A stretch of 64,000 nt of DNA, from assembly GCA_965276005.1 (NCBI GenBank), contig OZ254962.1, positions 372,001-436,000 of the forward strand, written 5' to 3'. The notes under the pieces are model-generated. The model was not told the DNA's origin. It did not search any database and worked only from the letters and a program-made list of their open reading frames with translations. Below are positions 1 through 9,005 of the stretch, piece after piece. Source of the DNA: G965232465 sp965276005. GTDB lineage: Bacteria > Pseudomonadota > Alphaproteobacteria > JAQWUY01. A program made the translations under genes and the position numbers. Every line of letters begins with the position of its first letter. Position 1 is the stretch's first letter.

Positions 1-264
1 GTAGCGGATTTCCTCGAAATGTGCCGAATCGGATCCTTCGCCGGTGCCTTTTTTGATCGCCCGCTCGATGTTGTCCTTGGGCATCGACTGCCCCCGGGCG
101 GTGGCAATTGCCAATCGTAAGCGAGGATTCGAGTCCACATCGCCGCCGCCCATTTTGGCGGCAACGGTAATTTCCTTTGCCAATTTGGCAAATTGTACCG
201 CCCGTTTTTTGTCCTGTGCCCCTTTACGGTGCTGAATATTCGCCCATTTAGAATGCCCTGCCAT
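1..264 (-). CDS. yebC: YebC/PmpR family transcriptional regulator, partial (C-terminus off the window)
   Basis: The reverse strand reads from ATG at 264 to the window edge without a stop (88 codons). The N-terminus MAGHSKWANIQHRKG is the signature start of the YebC/PmpR/TACO1 family, and the following AQDKKRAVQFAKLAKEI and PKDNIERAIKKGTGE stretches also match. Family members are cytoplasmic three-domain proteins described as transcriptional regulators or as translation factors helping ribosomes through difficult peptides. A GAGG ribosome-binding site lies about 11 bases upstream. The gene is divergent from tolB. In many alphaproteobacteria yebC lies near ruvCAB and tolQRA; here tolB follows directly, so that segment is absent from this spot. 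The family call is secure; the exact role is not determined by sequence. Confidence 0.93.
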   Translation of the reverse strand, partial: MAGHSKWANIQHRKGAQDKKRAVQFAKLAKEITVAAKMGGGDVDSNPRLRLAIATARGQSMPKDNIERAIKKGTGEGSDSAHFEEIRY

Positions 265-301
265 GATTGGTAAAATCCTCACAATAAAAGTTTGTACTCT
301 G

Positions 302-329
302 TATATAGCATATTTTAAGATATAAGCAA
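302..329 (-). promoter_or_regulatory. Putative sigma70 promoter for yebC
   Basis: On the reverse strand TTGCTT (329-324) and TATATA (307-302) are separated by 16 bases and lie about 40 bases before the yebC ATG. The surrounding DNA is AT-rich, so this could be chance. Confidence 0.3.
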
Positions 330-354
330 ATAGTTTAATAATCCACATAACCTA

Positions 355-383
355 TTGACCCCATACACAGTTTCGGGTACTAT
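355..383 (+). promoter_or_regulatory. Putative sigma70 promoter for tolB-pal
   Basis: TTGACC (355-360) and TACTAT (378-383) with a 17-base spacer, about 60 bases upstream of the tolB start. It is one of the best promoter matches in the window. Confidence 0.5.
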
Positions 384-445
384 GTGGGCGGTTTAACATG
401 GTTTTGCTGACACACTGCGATTTTAACAAAAAAGCGAGGAAAAAA

Positions 446-1837
446 ATGAAGATTTTCAATATGATAATGGCTGCCGTTTTATGTGTAGGGGCTCAGCTGG
501 CTGTGTCTGCACCGTTAAAAGTCAAAGTTACCAGCGGCAATTTTAGTCCTACGCCGATTGCCGTTATGCCATTTTATGATCGTGTCGACAGTGAGGATTC
601 CAAATACACCGCCGGTGAAATGCGTAAAGTTATCATGAACAACCTGTTAAACAGTGGCTTGTTTGAAAATGTCTCTCAAGACGCTTTTTTGGAAACGGTG
701 GAACAAGCCATCAATGTGCCATCGTTTAGAAAGTGGGCGGCGATTCGCACTGATGTATTGGTGACGACAGAACTGAGCGAAAAACAGGAAAGCTTTGTAT
801 TTCGGGTCAGCCTGTGGGATATTAACCGGGCGTCGTCGTTGTTTGTAAAAAATTACACCATCAAAAATTTAAAGTCCGCCCGCCGTTTGGCACATATGAT
901 AACCGATGACATTTATAGTCGGGTGACGGGCGAAGCCCCCTATTTCGATTCAGAAATTATTTATGTTGCCGAAACCAAAGATTCGGACGGCAACACGGTA
1001 AAACGCTTGGCAATTATGGATCAGGACGGATACAATGTCCGCTATGTGACGGACGGCAAAAATACAGTGGTAACGCCTAGATTTTCCCCCAATGGTAAGT
1101 ACTTGGCGTTTTTGTCGTATGTGGTCAATGAAAATGCCATACAAACGCAAGACGGGGTTATCACCAAAAAAGTCCCCATAGCAGGGATTTACTTCCGCAA
1201 CCGGGAAACGGGTAAACAACAATTTTTGTCGACAGCAAAAAACACCACATACGCCCCTCGATTCTCTCCCGATAGTACAAAAATGATATTTAGCTATATG
1301 GTGGGGGACAATTCGGATATTTGGGAGATGTCTATTATCAGGGGTGGTAAATTGGGCTTTGTCCGTCTAACGGATGATGCATATATCGACACCACGCCGT
1401 TTTATTCCCCAGACGGTAAAAATATCGTGTTTGTATCCGATCGCATAGGCAACCCCCAGCTGTATACCATGAAAGCAGATGGATCAGACCAAAAACGCAT
1501 TTCTTATGGGGACGGGGCGTATACGACGCCTGTGTGGTCGCCACGGGGCGATAGTATTGCCTTTACCAAACAACAGGGCGAAGAGTTTTGTATCGGGGTG
1601 ATGAACACGGACGGATCGGGTGAACGGTTACTTGACTGTAGTTACCTGTCCGAAGGTCCTACATTTTCGCCTAATGGGCGGGTGATTATGTTCTTCCGTC
1701 AAGACAAACTGGAAAATGAGGACGACCCAGAAAAGGTATACCTAATGTCTGTAGACATTACCGGTCGCAATTTACGCCGTATTGCCACCGACACCAATGC
1801 GTCCGATCCCAACTGGTCGGTGGTGAAACCTCGTTAA
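446..1837 (+). CDS. tolB: Tol-Pal system beta-propeller protein TolB
   Basis: Periplasmic component of the Tol-Pal system, which links outer and inner membranes during cell division and interacts with Pal. The start at 446 is preferred over the open frame's beginning at 398 because a GCGAGGA ribosome-binding site lies at 434-440 and the product then opens with a signal peptide (MKIFNMIMAAVLCVGA, cleavage near SVSA). About 463 residues, normal for TolB. The N-terminal TolB domain is followed by propeller blades with the repeated pattern FSPNGKYLAFLS, FSPDSTKMIFS, YSPDGKNIVFVSDR, WSPRGDSIAFTK and FSPNGRVIMFF. pal follows after a 380-bp gap holding a palindromic element. tolQ, tolR and tolA are not in the window. 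Confidence 0.96.
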   Translation: MKIFNMIMAAVLCVGAQLAVSAPLKVKVTSGNFSPTPIAVMPFYDRVDSEDSKYTAGEMRKVIMNNLLNSGLFENVSQDAFLETVEQAINVPSFRKWAAIRTDVLVTTELSEKQESFVFRVSLWDINRASSLFVKNYTIKNLKSARRLAHMITDDIYSRVTGEAPYFDSEIIYVAETKDSDGNTVKRLAIMDQDGYNVRYVTDGKNTVVTPRFSPNGKYLAFLSYVVNENAIQTQDGVITKKVPIAGIYFRNRETGKQQFLSTAKNTTYAPRFSPDSTKMIFSYMVGDNSDIWEMSIIRGGKLGFVRLTDDAYIDTTPFYSPDGKNIVFVSDRIGNPQLYTMKADGSDQKRISYGDGAYTTPVWSPRGDSIAFTKQQGEEFCIGVMNTDGSGERLLDCSYLSEGPTFSPNGRVIMFFRQDKLENEDDPEKVYLMSVDITGRNLRRIATDTNASDPNWSVVKPR

Positions 1838-1881
1838 TGGGCGATAATTTGGGGCAATCAATATAAAATGGTTGTGCTAAA

Positions 1882-2050
1882 GCGGTTGCAACCGCTGAGG
1901 GCTTTAGCCCGATGTGGTGCAGAGCCGGGGGGAAGTGCGTGTGGTATTTTGTCGTGCGAAGCACGGTAAAATCCACATTAAACGCACGGGGGGCGAAGCC
2001 CCCTAGACTCACGAACAAGCCACAAATGCAAATCAACCAGTACAATATAT
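1882..2050 (+). repeat. Hairpin-rich palindromic element, copy A (core 1882-2010 plus tail)
   Basis: This occupies most of the 380-bp gap between tolB and pal. The core starts with the perfect palindrome GCGGTTGCAACCGC, then GGGC-TTTA-GCCC, then the hairpin CGTGC-GAA-GCACG, then GGGGGC-GAA-GCCCCC, and ends in CTAGACTC. A tail of about 40 bases (ACGAACAAGCCACAAATGC and on to about 2050) is shared with other copies. The rest of the gap (2051-2217) is AT-rich with no gene that I can see. The same element recurs at 7511, 9552, 27835 (three copies), 40400 and 60895. Confidence 0.93.
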
Positions 2051-2217
2051 AGCGATTACTTTGGTTTATATGTTGATTTTTAAATTTTATGTGGTAAAAT
2101 GTGGAAAAATTCATGTCAAACCTTAAAATAAGGTTTACATTATATAATTTATGTTTTAGAATACAGGCACCATGTGTTATGGCTGTGTAGGCGTTTTAAT
2201 TCCAAAAGGGGGAAAAT

Positions 2218-2781
2218 ATGAATATTAAACATGTATTGGCAACGCTTGTTTTAGGGGTGGTCTTGGTGGGTTGTGGGCATACTGTGGACGAGCCGGCAAC
2301 AGAGACCACAACAGAAACGACAGTAACGACTACGGCTCCGGAAACCAAAGCGGAAACGCCTGTGGTTGAATCCACAGAAGTTGAATCCACAGAAACGGCG
2401 GTGGTGGAAGAGGCAGTTACTGTGGAAGATGTGGTGCAAAAATTTGCTTCGGCAGCGGACAGCAAAGTATACTTCGAATACAACAAATTTGATTTAAGCG
2501 ATGCGGCAAGGACAACCTTAGATACGCAAGCCGCCTTTATGTCCCAATATGAGGGGCTGATTATTATTGTCGAAGGACATGCAGATGAACGGGGCACCCG
2601 GGAATATAACTTTGCCTTAGCACAAAAACGGGCAAATGCCGTGCGGGAATACTTGCAATCTCAGGATACAGGCGATAATCAATACAAGGTTATTTCTTAC
2701 GGTAAAGAACGCCCAGAAGTATTGGGCAGCACTGAGGCGGCATGGAGATTAAACCGCCGTGCGGTTACCATCGTTCAATAA
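2218..2781 (+). CDS. pal: Peptidoglycan-associated lipoprotein Pal
   Basis: Outer-membrane lipoprotein that anchors the membrane to peptidoglycan and partners TolB. It starts MNIKHVLATLVLGVVLVGCG: a lipoprotein signal with lipobox LVGC (Cys19). A low-complexity Thr/Glu/Val-rich linker follows (residues about 22-75, including a tandem VESTE), then an OmpA-like peptidoglycan-binding domain (about 80-187) with YFEYNKFDLSDAA, EGHADERGTREYN and AQKRANAVREYL. 187 residues. The ribosome-binding site is AAAGGGGG. The usual downstream neighbour cpoB/ybgF is missing; tilS follows directly. Confidence 0.95.
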   Translation: MNIKHVLATLVLGVVLVGCGHTVDEPATETTTETTVTTTAPETKAETPVVESTEVESTETAVVEEAVTVEDVVQKFASAADSKVYFEYNKFDLSDAARTTLDTQAAFMSQYEGLIIIVEGHADERGTREYNFALAQKRANAVREYLQSQDTGDNQYKVISYGKERPEVLGSTEAAWRLNRRAVTIVQ

Positions 2782-2885
2782 TCTGAATATGCTGTCAAAA
2801 CTATTGAAAGCGGTGTAGAGAGTGGTGGCTAGGGGGGTGGTATCCGCCCCTTGATTTGTCTGTTTTTTATTTGGGTTGATGTGTT

Positions 2886-4106
2886 ATGACCTCTCTCGAT
2901 GTGCCGAATCCATTTGCCCTGTCTATGCGGGCGTGTACAGATACCTTGTCCACATATTATCATACGGCGGTAAAATCGCTTGTGCTGGCGGTTAGCGGCG
3001 GTGTGGACAGTATGGTTATGGCACGCCTGATGCACCAGTGGGCGGATACACAAGCGATCGACCTCTGTGCGGTGGTCGTCGATCACCGGTTGCGACCGGA
3101 CAGTGCGGCGGAAGCACAATGGACAAAAAACCAATTGGCACATATGGGTATGCCTGCAGTGGTGGTGGTGAATCGCCTGCCGAAAGTGGTGACAGGCATA
3201 CAAGCATATGCTCGACAAGTGCGTTATACATTGTTGCACAAAGCCTGTCGCCAGATGGGGGCGGATGCGGTGTGTGTTGCCCATCACTATAACGATTGCT
3301 TAGAAACCGTTGCCATGCGGTTACAGCGGGGGTCGACCCCATATGGGCTGTCGGCAATGAATATGGTATTTGTGTCCCCGGAAGGGAGGGTGATTCGCCC
3401 GTTGTTAAACATACACAAGACAGCTATCGAACAGTACGCCCACCGCCACAATATCGCCCATGTAGACGACCCCAGCAACGAAAATACGGATTTTACCCGG
3501 GTGCGGGTGCGTAAGCGACTGGCAACAGATGCGGATTTTTATCGGCATGTGCAAACCGTATATACAGAATCGCTTGCTTTTCGTCGGCATATGGATCGGG
3601 TTGTAAGCGACTTTATAACATCTTGCGTAACCCCTATGTACGGGGTGGTGCGTATAGATATACAGGCGTTACACAGGCAAAATCATACACACACGGTGTA
3701 TATTTTAAGGCACCTGTTAATGTGGGTATCGGGCAATTATACACCGCCCAGAAGCCGTAAATTGCACACGCTTATCACCTTGATACAACGGGCAAAGCCT
3801 GCGACTTTACACGGCTGTTATATCCGTGCGTTGCAAAAATCCCTGTGGATATGGCGGCAATCTTATGACATTACCCAGTGCCATCGCTTTGTGTGCGAAC
3901 GGGGCAATGTGCGTTTATATGGCACCGTTGTGCGTACAGGGGCAACGGACGCCACCCATACGGCGTTTGCCCGTATTCCCAAATTGGTACGCCAAAATAT
4001 GCCCGTGTGTGTGTATCAGGAAAATATTTTGCCCTTAAATGGGGAAAAAATACAAAAATATGACAAACATGCTATTTTATTTGTGCCACCCCCTTTTATT
4101 TTATGA
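2886..4106 (+). CDS. tilS: tRNA(Ile)-lysidine synthase TilS
   Basis: An ATP-dependent enzyme that attaches lysine to C34 of the CAU-anticodon tRNA-Ile, changing its codon reading from AUG to AUA. The PP-loop AVSGGVDSMVMAR lies near residue 35, followed by VVDHRLRPDSAAEA and CVAHHYNDCLETVAMRL, all hallmarks of the family. The C-terminal half (to residue 406) is weakly conserved, as usual. The position between pal and ftsH is a classical alphaproteobacterial arrangement. There is no strong terminator between pal and tilS, so co-transcription is likely. The gene ends 45 bases before ftsH. Confidence 0.93.
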   Translation: MTSLDVPNPFALSMRACTDTLSTYYHTAVKSLVLAVSGGVDSMVMARLMHQWADTQAIDLCAVVVDHRLRPDSAAEAQWTKNQLAHMGMPAVVVVNRLPKVVTGIQAYARQVRYTLLHKACRQMGADAVCVAHHYNDCLETVAMRLQRGSTPYGLSAMNMVFVSPEGRVIRPLLNIHKTAIEQYAHRHNIAHVDDPSNENTDFTRVRVRKRLATDADFYRHVQTVYTESLAFRRHMDRVVSDFITSCVTPMYGVVRIDIQALHRQNHTHTVYILRHLLMWVSGNYTPPRSRKLHTLITLIQRAKPATLHGCYIRALQKSLWIWRQSYDITQCHRFVCERGNVRLYGTVVRTGATDATHTAFARIPKLVRQNMPVCVYQENILPLNGEKIQKYDKHAILFVPPPFIL

Positions 4107-4151
4107 AAAATGTCCCTATATTATTAGAAACACTTTTAAGGAGCATCAGCC

Positions 4152-6134
4152 GTGAAATTCAATCGTAATATTATAATTTGGCTACTTGTCGCTATTGGTA
4201 TATCGTTTTTGATAAACCAATATATGGGCGGTGGTCAAAGCACCCCATCGCAAACCATACCATACAGCACCTTTATGCAAGATGTGGAAGCGGGCAATGT
4301 GGTAGAAGTGGTTATTTCTGGAAACAATGTGACCGGCACCCTAAGAAATGGCACCACCTTTACTACTGTTGTGCCTAATGATTCGCAAATGGTGCCGACT
4401 TTACTGGATAAATCGATTGTGTTAGATGTGAAAAATCCGGATGAGGGCATGCCTACTTTACTTGCCATATTGCTAAATTGGTTTCCGATGTTGTTGTTGA
4501 TTGCTGTGTGGATATTTTTTATGCGTGGTATGGGCGGTGGCGGCGGTGCTGGCAAGGCTATGGGCATGGGAAAATCCCGGGCAAAGCTGTTGAATGAGAG
4601 CACCAAAAAGGTAACTTTTGACGATGTAGCGGGTATTGAGGAGGCAAAAGCCGACCTGCAAGAAACCGTTGATTTTTTACGGGATCCCGCCAAGTACCAG
4701 CGATTAGGCGGTAAACTGCCCCGTGGCGTGCTGTTGGTGGGGCCTCCCGGTACGGGTAAGACCTTGACCGCCCGGGCGGTGGCGGGCGAAGCGGAGGTGC
4801 CGTTCTTTTCCATATCCGGTTCGGATTTTGTCGAGATGTTTGTCGGCGTGGGGGCTGCCCGAGTGCGGGATATGTTCGAACAGGCAAAACAAAAAGCCCC
4901 GTGTATTATTTTTGTCGACGAACTGGATGCGGTCGGACGACGGCGGGGGGCTGGTATGGGCGGCGGCAACGACGAACGGGAACAGACTCTCAACCAAATG
5001 TTGGTGGAAATGGACGGCTTCGAAGACAATGAAAGCGTCATTGTCATGGCGGCAACCAACCGTCCCGATGTATTGGATCCGGCACTGTTGCGCCCGGGGC
5101 GATTCGACCGTCAAGTGGTGGTACCCAATCCAGACATTAACGGCAGAACAGCGATTTTAAAGGTGCATATGAAAAAGACTCCCATTGCCCCCGATGTCAA
5201 TGTGGAGGTGCTTGCTCGAGGCACGCCCGGATTTTCTGGGGCGGACTTGGCAAACTTGGTCAATGAAGCGGCGTTACTAGCGGTGCGTCGTAGCCACCGT
5301 TTTGTCCATCATCAAGATTTTGAGGATGCTAAGGACAAAGTCATGATGGGGGCGGAACGCCGATCCCTTGCCTTGTCTGAGGACGAAAAGAAATTGACCG
5401 CTTATCACGAAGCCGGACACGCCCTAGCCGCTATTTATTCGCCCGCATCGGATCCGGTGCACAAGGCAACTATTATTCCCCGGGGGCGGGCGTTGGGTAT
5501 GGTGATGCGTCTGCCGGAACGGGACAGCGTGTCGATGTCGCTTGCCCAGCTGAAAGCCAACTTGGTGGTGGGGATTGCCGGACGCCTAGCCGAAGAAATT
5601 ATCTTTGGGGCAGAAAAAATCACCACCGGGGCGTCTAGCGATATTCAAATGATGACAGACCTTGCCAGCCGTATGGTGATGGAGTGGGGATACTCTGAAA
5701 AAGTAGGCACCGTAAAAGTCATCGAATCCGAAGAACAAAATTTCTTACGGGGCGGCGGCAGTGCCAGTCGGGCAGCGGTCAGCGAACAGATGTCCCGTAC
5801 TATCGATGCGGAAATTCGCCATCTTATCGACGAATCCACCGCCGTATGTCGAGGCATTTTAACCGATAAACTAGACGAATTACACACTTTAGCGGCGGCG
5901 TTAATCGAATATGAAACCTTGACAGGGGACGAAATTAAAACCATTTTAAGCGGTGCAGACCTAGACCGTACCACCCCAGAACAATACGATGAACAAGTAC
6001 ATAAAAGCCCCACCAGCTCCGTCCCTGTGACCAAAAAAGCAGCGGCGAAAAAGGCAGGCACAAAAAAGGCGACCACGAAAAAGGCAGCTGCTAAAAAAGC
6101 AACCGCCCAAAAAGCCCGTGAAAAATCAAAATAG
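4152..6134 (+). CDS. ftsH: ATP-dependent zinc metalloprotease FtsH
   Basis: Membrane-anchored AAA+ protease that degrades misassembled membrane proteins and regulatory substrates. GTG start at 4152 with AAGGAG at 4138-4143. Two transmembrane segments (about residues 8-24 and 105-125) flank a short periplasmic domain. The AAA domain has GPPGTGKT near residue 197, VDELDAVGRRRG and the second region of homology with RPGRFDRQV. The zinc site HEAGH is near residue 420. 660 residues. Unusual feature: the last 35 or so residues are an Ala/Lys/Thr-rich tail of repeated KKAxxKKA units resembling histone H1 tails. glmM begins 9 bases downstream. Confidence 0.98.
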   Translation: MKFNRNIIIWLLVAIGISFLINQYMGGGQSTPSQTIPYSTFMQDVEAGNVVEVVISGNNVTGTLRNGTTFTTVVPNDSQMVPTLLDKSIVLDVKNPDEGMPTLLAILLNWFPMLLLIAVWIFFMRGMGGGGGAGKAMGMGKSRAKLLNESTKKVTFDDVAGIEEAKADLQETVDFLRDPAKYQRLGGKLPRGVLLVGPPGTGKTLTARAVAGEAEVPFFSISGSDFVEMFVGVGAARVRDMFEQAKQKAPCIIFVDELDAVGRRRGAGMGGGNDEREQTLNQMLVEMDGFEDNESVIVMAATNRPDVLDPALLRPGRFDRQVVVPNPDINGRTAILKVHMKKTPIAPDVNVEVLARGTPGFSGADLANLVNEAALLAVRRSHRFVHHQDFEDAKDKVMMGAERRSLALSEDEKKLTAYHEAGHALAAIYSPASDPVHKATIIPRGRALGMVMRLPERDSVSMSLAQLKANLVVGIAGRLAEEIIFGAEKITTGASSDIQMMTDLASRMVMEWGYSEKVGTVKVIESEEQNFLRGGGSASRAAVSEQMSRTIDAEIRHLIDESTAVCRGILTDKLDELHTLAAALIEYETLTGDEIKTILSGADLDRTTPEQYDEQVHKSPTSSVPVTKKAAAKKAGTKKATTKKAAAKKATAQKAREKSK

Positions 6135-6143
6135 GAAATAGGC

Positions 6144-7481
6144 ATGTCACGCAAATATTTTGGCACCGATGGTATGCGGGGGTGCGTCAATAAACAACAT
6201 ATGACTAGCGATGTTATTTTGCGATTGGGCGTTGCGGTGGGGTATTACTTTAAATCCACCGTTGGACGACATTTGGTGGTGATTGGCAAAGATACCCGGT
6301 TAAGCGGATATATGGTGGAAACCGCTCTTGTGGCGGGGTTGACTGCGGCGGGCATGGATGCGGTGATGGTGGGGCCTGTGCCGACGCCGGCGATTCCCGT
6401 TTTGACAAAATCGTTGCGGGCGGATGCGGGAATTATGATTTCTGCGTCCCACAACCCGTATCAAGACAATGGGATTAAAATCTTTGCCCCCGATGGGTTT
6501 AAATTGTCCGATTCGGTGGAAAAAGCCATCGAAAAATTGATGGATGGCGATGTCCGCACTATGTACGCCCCGCCCAGTAAAGTGGGGCGGGCGATGCGGG
6601 TTAACGATGTGGCACATCGCTATACAGAACACGCAAAATTAGCGTTGCCGACGGGTTTGACTTTGCACGGTATTAAAGTGGCACTAGATACGGCAAATGG
6701 GGCAAGTTATAAAGTCGCCCATGCGGTATATACGGCACTGGGGGCGGAGGTGGTGCAAATTGGCAATACGCCAAACGGTTTTAATATCAACGACCAAGTG
6801 GGGGCAACCGCCCCAGAAAAATTGACCGCCTGTGTCGTCGACACGCAAGCCCATATCGGACTTGCTTTCGATGGCGATGCGGATAGGCTGTGTGTGGTCG
6901 ATGAACAAGGCACCATTATCGATGGCGACCAAGTGATAGCGGTAATCGCCAAACACTTATACGACAACGGGGATCTAAAAGGCGATGTGGTGACAACGGT
7001 GATGTCGAATATGGGTTTGTCCGAGTGTTTGTCCGCACACGGTATCTGTACAATCCATACACAAGTAGGCGATCGCTATGTGGTCGAGGCTATGGTCGAA
7101 CACGGCTGTAACTTTGGCGGCGAACAATCGGGACATTTGGTGATGACCGATTTTTCCACCACTGGCGATGGTATCGTTGCCGGGCTGTATGTGTTGTCGG
7201 CAATGATAATCAGTGGCAAAACCGCTTCACAATTGTTACAGCAATTTACCCCATACCCACAAGTGTTAAAAAATGTGCGGGTGGACGATTTTTCTGTTTT
7301 AGACACCCCAAAAGTACAACAGGCGATCGCCGATGCGGAGCTGGCACTAGGCAATAGTGGTCGTACACTGATTCGAAAAAGCGGCACTGAACCGCTTATC
7401 CGGGTGATGGCAGAAGGCAAAAACCCCAAGCAAGTAGCACAAGTGGTGGATAGTATTGTTGCAGTTATTGAATCTGTGTGA
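6144..7481 (+). CDS. glmM: Phosphoglucosamine mutase GlmM
   Basis: Interconverts glucosamine-6-phosphate and glucosamine-1-phosphate, feeding UDP-GlcNAc for peptidoglycan and lipopolysaccharide. It opens with SRKYFGTDGMRG; the active serine loop ISASHNPYQDNGIKIF is near residue 100; the metal-binding loop is FDGDADRL; EQSGH and the phosphate-binding RKSGTEPLIRVM are near the C-terminus. 445 residues, typical. It follows ftsH by 9 bases, and the two are commonly co-transcribed. Confidence 0.97.
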   Translation: MSRKYFGTDGMRGCVNKQHMTSDVILRLGVAVGYYFKSTVGRHLVVIGKDTRLSGYMVETALVAGLTAAGMDAVMVGPVPTPAIPVLTKSLRADAGIMISASHNPYQDNGIKIFAPDGFKLSDSVEKAIEKLMDGDVRTMYAPPSKVGRAMRVNDVAHRYTEHAKLALPTGLTLHGIKVALDTANGASYKVAHAVYTALGAEVVQIGNTPNGFNINDQVGATAPEKLTACVVDTQAHIGLAFDGDADRLCVVDEQGTIIDGDQVIAVIAKHLYDNGDLKGDVVTTVMSNMGLSECLSAHGICTIHTQVGDRYVVEAMVEHGCNFGGEQSGHLVMTDFSTTGDGIVAGLYVLSAMIISGKTASQLLQQFTPYPQVLKNVRVDDFSVLDTPKVQQAIADAELALGNSGRTLIRKSGTEPLIRVMAEGKNPKQVAQVVDSIVAVIESV

Positions 7482-7510
7482 TGTACAGTAAAGATTACAT
7501 AAAATAATTC

Positions 7511-7680
7511 CATATATTATACTGGTTGCTTTTTGTTTGTGGCTTGTTCGTGAGTCTGGAGGGCTTTGCCCCTCGTGCGTATGATGTGGATTTTACCGTG
7601 CTTCGCACGACAAAATACCACACGCATTCTCCCCGCATCGAGCACCACATCGGGCTATCGCCCTCAGCGGTTGCAACCGC
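7511..7680 (-). repeat. Palindromic element, copy B (core 7552-7680), providing the 3' end of the dsbB-like gene
   Basis: Reverse-oriented copy of the element described at 1882: palindrome GCGGTTGCAACCGC at 7667-7680, variable-loop hairpin GGGC-GATA-GCCC, CGTGC-GAA-GCACG hairpin, GGGGC pair, then the tail ending near 7511. The overlapping dsbB-like gene reads into it and takes its last sense codons and TGA stop from the first 17 bases of the element. Confidence 0.92.
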
Positions 7681-8170
7681 ATTTCACCCATGTCATATAG
7701 CCGATACTCAATGCCATATATGCCGACACAATCGCATTCCAAATGGGCAGGGACGCCCCCAGTATAATCGGGTCTTTGGAAGTGCAATCGACTAATGTGG
7801 TTTGTTGTACGGATTGTAACAAATTGCTACTGTCCATTTGCAACACCGCATCGCCGCCACACGATACCACCGCATGCCACAGCTCATATTGAATGCCCGC
7901 ATGGTATATGCCAAATCCGGCACTGCCCACCATGGTTAGGGTTGCCAAACCTAACATAAAAGTGCGGATACCATATGCGGATACATATTCGGCACGGGCG
8001 GCAATGACAACCAGTACTATCAACACCACCCACGGAAACCTCTGCCCTACGCACAACGGACAAGGGGGATAGTCAAACACATATTGGATTATCAATACGG
8101 TTGCCAAAATGAATAACGCATCTACGACATACCATATGGGGGAAATGCGAAAAAAGATTTTTTTTAACAT
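7664..8170 (-). CDS. DsbB-family disulfide bond formation protein
   Basis: Predicted inner-membrane quinone reductase that reoxidises DsbA-type periplasmic oxidants. 168 residues with four hydrophobic segments. The first cysteine pair lies in YPPCPLCVGQRFPW (CxxC, as in DsbB); further cysteines in AVVSCGGD and TLVDCTSKD fit the second periplasmic pair. The C-terminus KCGCNR is encoded by the palindromic element at 7667-7680 and the TGA lies inside it, so the ancestral C-terminus was probably replaced. It starts one base after the stop of the DedA-like gene, which implies an operon. No dsbA is present here. Confidence 0.82.
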   Translation of the reverse strand: MLKKIFFRISPIWYVVDALFILATVLIIQYVFDYPPCPLCVGQRFPWVVLIVLVVIAARAEYVSAYGIRTFMLGLATLTMVGSAGFGIYHAGIQYELWHAVVSCGGDAVLQMDSSNLLQSVQQTTLVDCTSKDPIILGASLPIWNAIVSAYMALSIGYMTWVKCGCNR

Positions 8171-8171
8171 A

Positions 8172-8762
8172 TCAAATCACCACCTTAATAACATAAAACC
8201 CTAAAACCAATAGGATAAAAAATAAAACTGTCAGCCATGCAAAGTATTTGTCGACAAACTTTAAAATCGCATCGCCCAATATGTATGTCAAGATGGCTAG
8301 GGCGTAAAACCGCATGCCTCGACTGATGACAGATGCCACAATAAACCCCGCCAAAGGGTAGGCAAACGCCCCCGATGATAGGGTAACCACTTTATAGGGG
8401 ACGGGGCTTAAGCCGCCCAAAATCACAAACCATGACCCGTACTCAGCGTACAACGCTTTGACCGTTGCCATTTTGTCTATATACCCATAAAACGCCAAAA
8501 TCGGCTCCGCAACCAGATGAAACAGATACGCCCCCAACATGTACCCCACCACGCCGCCGGCAACGGAGGCTATCAGACACATAGTGGCATAATAAAACGC
8601 CCGTTTGCGGTTTGCCAACATCATCGGCAACAACATCACATCTTGTGGAATCGGAAAAAAGATACTTTCTGTAAACGCTACCCCCATCAGCCACAACACC
8701 GCCCGGGGGTGGGCGGACAATTGCAAAGTTTTATCATAAATAGTGCGTAAAACAGCAAACAT
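8172..8762 (-). CDS. DedA/YqaA-family inner membrane protein
   Basis: The ATG at 8762 gives MFAVLRTIYDKTLQLSAHP, the usual N-terminus of YqaA-like DedA (SNARE-associated) proteins; an upstream ATG at 8828 would add 22 atypical residues. Family features seen are FTESIFFPIPQDVMLLPMM, the glycine-rich GGVVGYMLG and the amphipathic GGLSPVPYKVVTLSSGAF, plus several membrane segments. DedA proteins are needed for envelope homeostasis, and members have been linked to lipid-carrier flipping. The gene precedes the dsbB-like gene with a 1-base gap. The specific substrate is unknown. Confidence 0.83.
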   Translation of the reverse strand: MFAVLRTIYDKTLQLSAHPRAVLWLMGVAFTESIFFPIPQDVMLLPMMLANRKRAFYYATMCLIASVAGGVVGYMLGAYLFHLVAEPILAFYGYIDKMATVKALYAEYGSWFVILGGLSPVPYKVVTLSSGAFAYPLAGFIVASVISRGMRFYALAILTYILGDAILKFVDKYFAWLTVLFFILLVLGFYVIKVVI

Positions 8763-8932
8763 AACAAGTCCCAAAAATATTTTTATTAAACTATGCCACA
8801 CTATACAGCAAGTCGCCCCCATATGCAATATGTTAAAGCAATGCGGCGGTTTTTTAAATCACACGGTTTTGGTATAGTATTTTTTCGGTCTGTATTGAAA
8901 ATAACATATTGTTTTTAATGGATATTTTTTAT

Positions 8933-8961
8933 TTGTACAGAAATGTTTTTTTGCTTATACT
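8933..8961 (+). promoter_or_regulatory. Putative sigma70 promoter for the ferritin gene
   Basis: TTGTAC (8933-8938) and TATACT (8956-8961) with a 17-base spacer, about 45 bases before the ferritin ATG. I see no clear Fur box or other iron-responsive operator. Confidence 0.5.
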
Positions 8962-9005
8962 GTGCAAGTAGCGATTCGATAGGCATTTATACAGGAGGAA
9001 AAAAC

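Noticed and set aside
4235..5059. 274-codon reverse frame opposite ftsH
   Set aside because: It lies opposite the conserved AAA domain of ftsH and has no family features.
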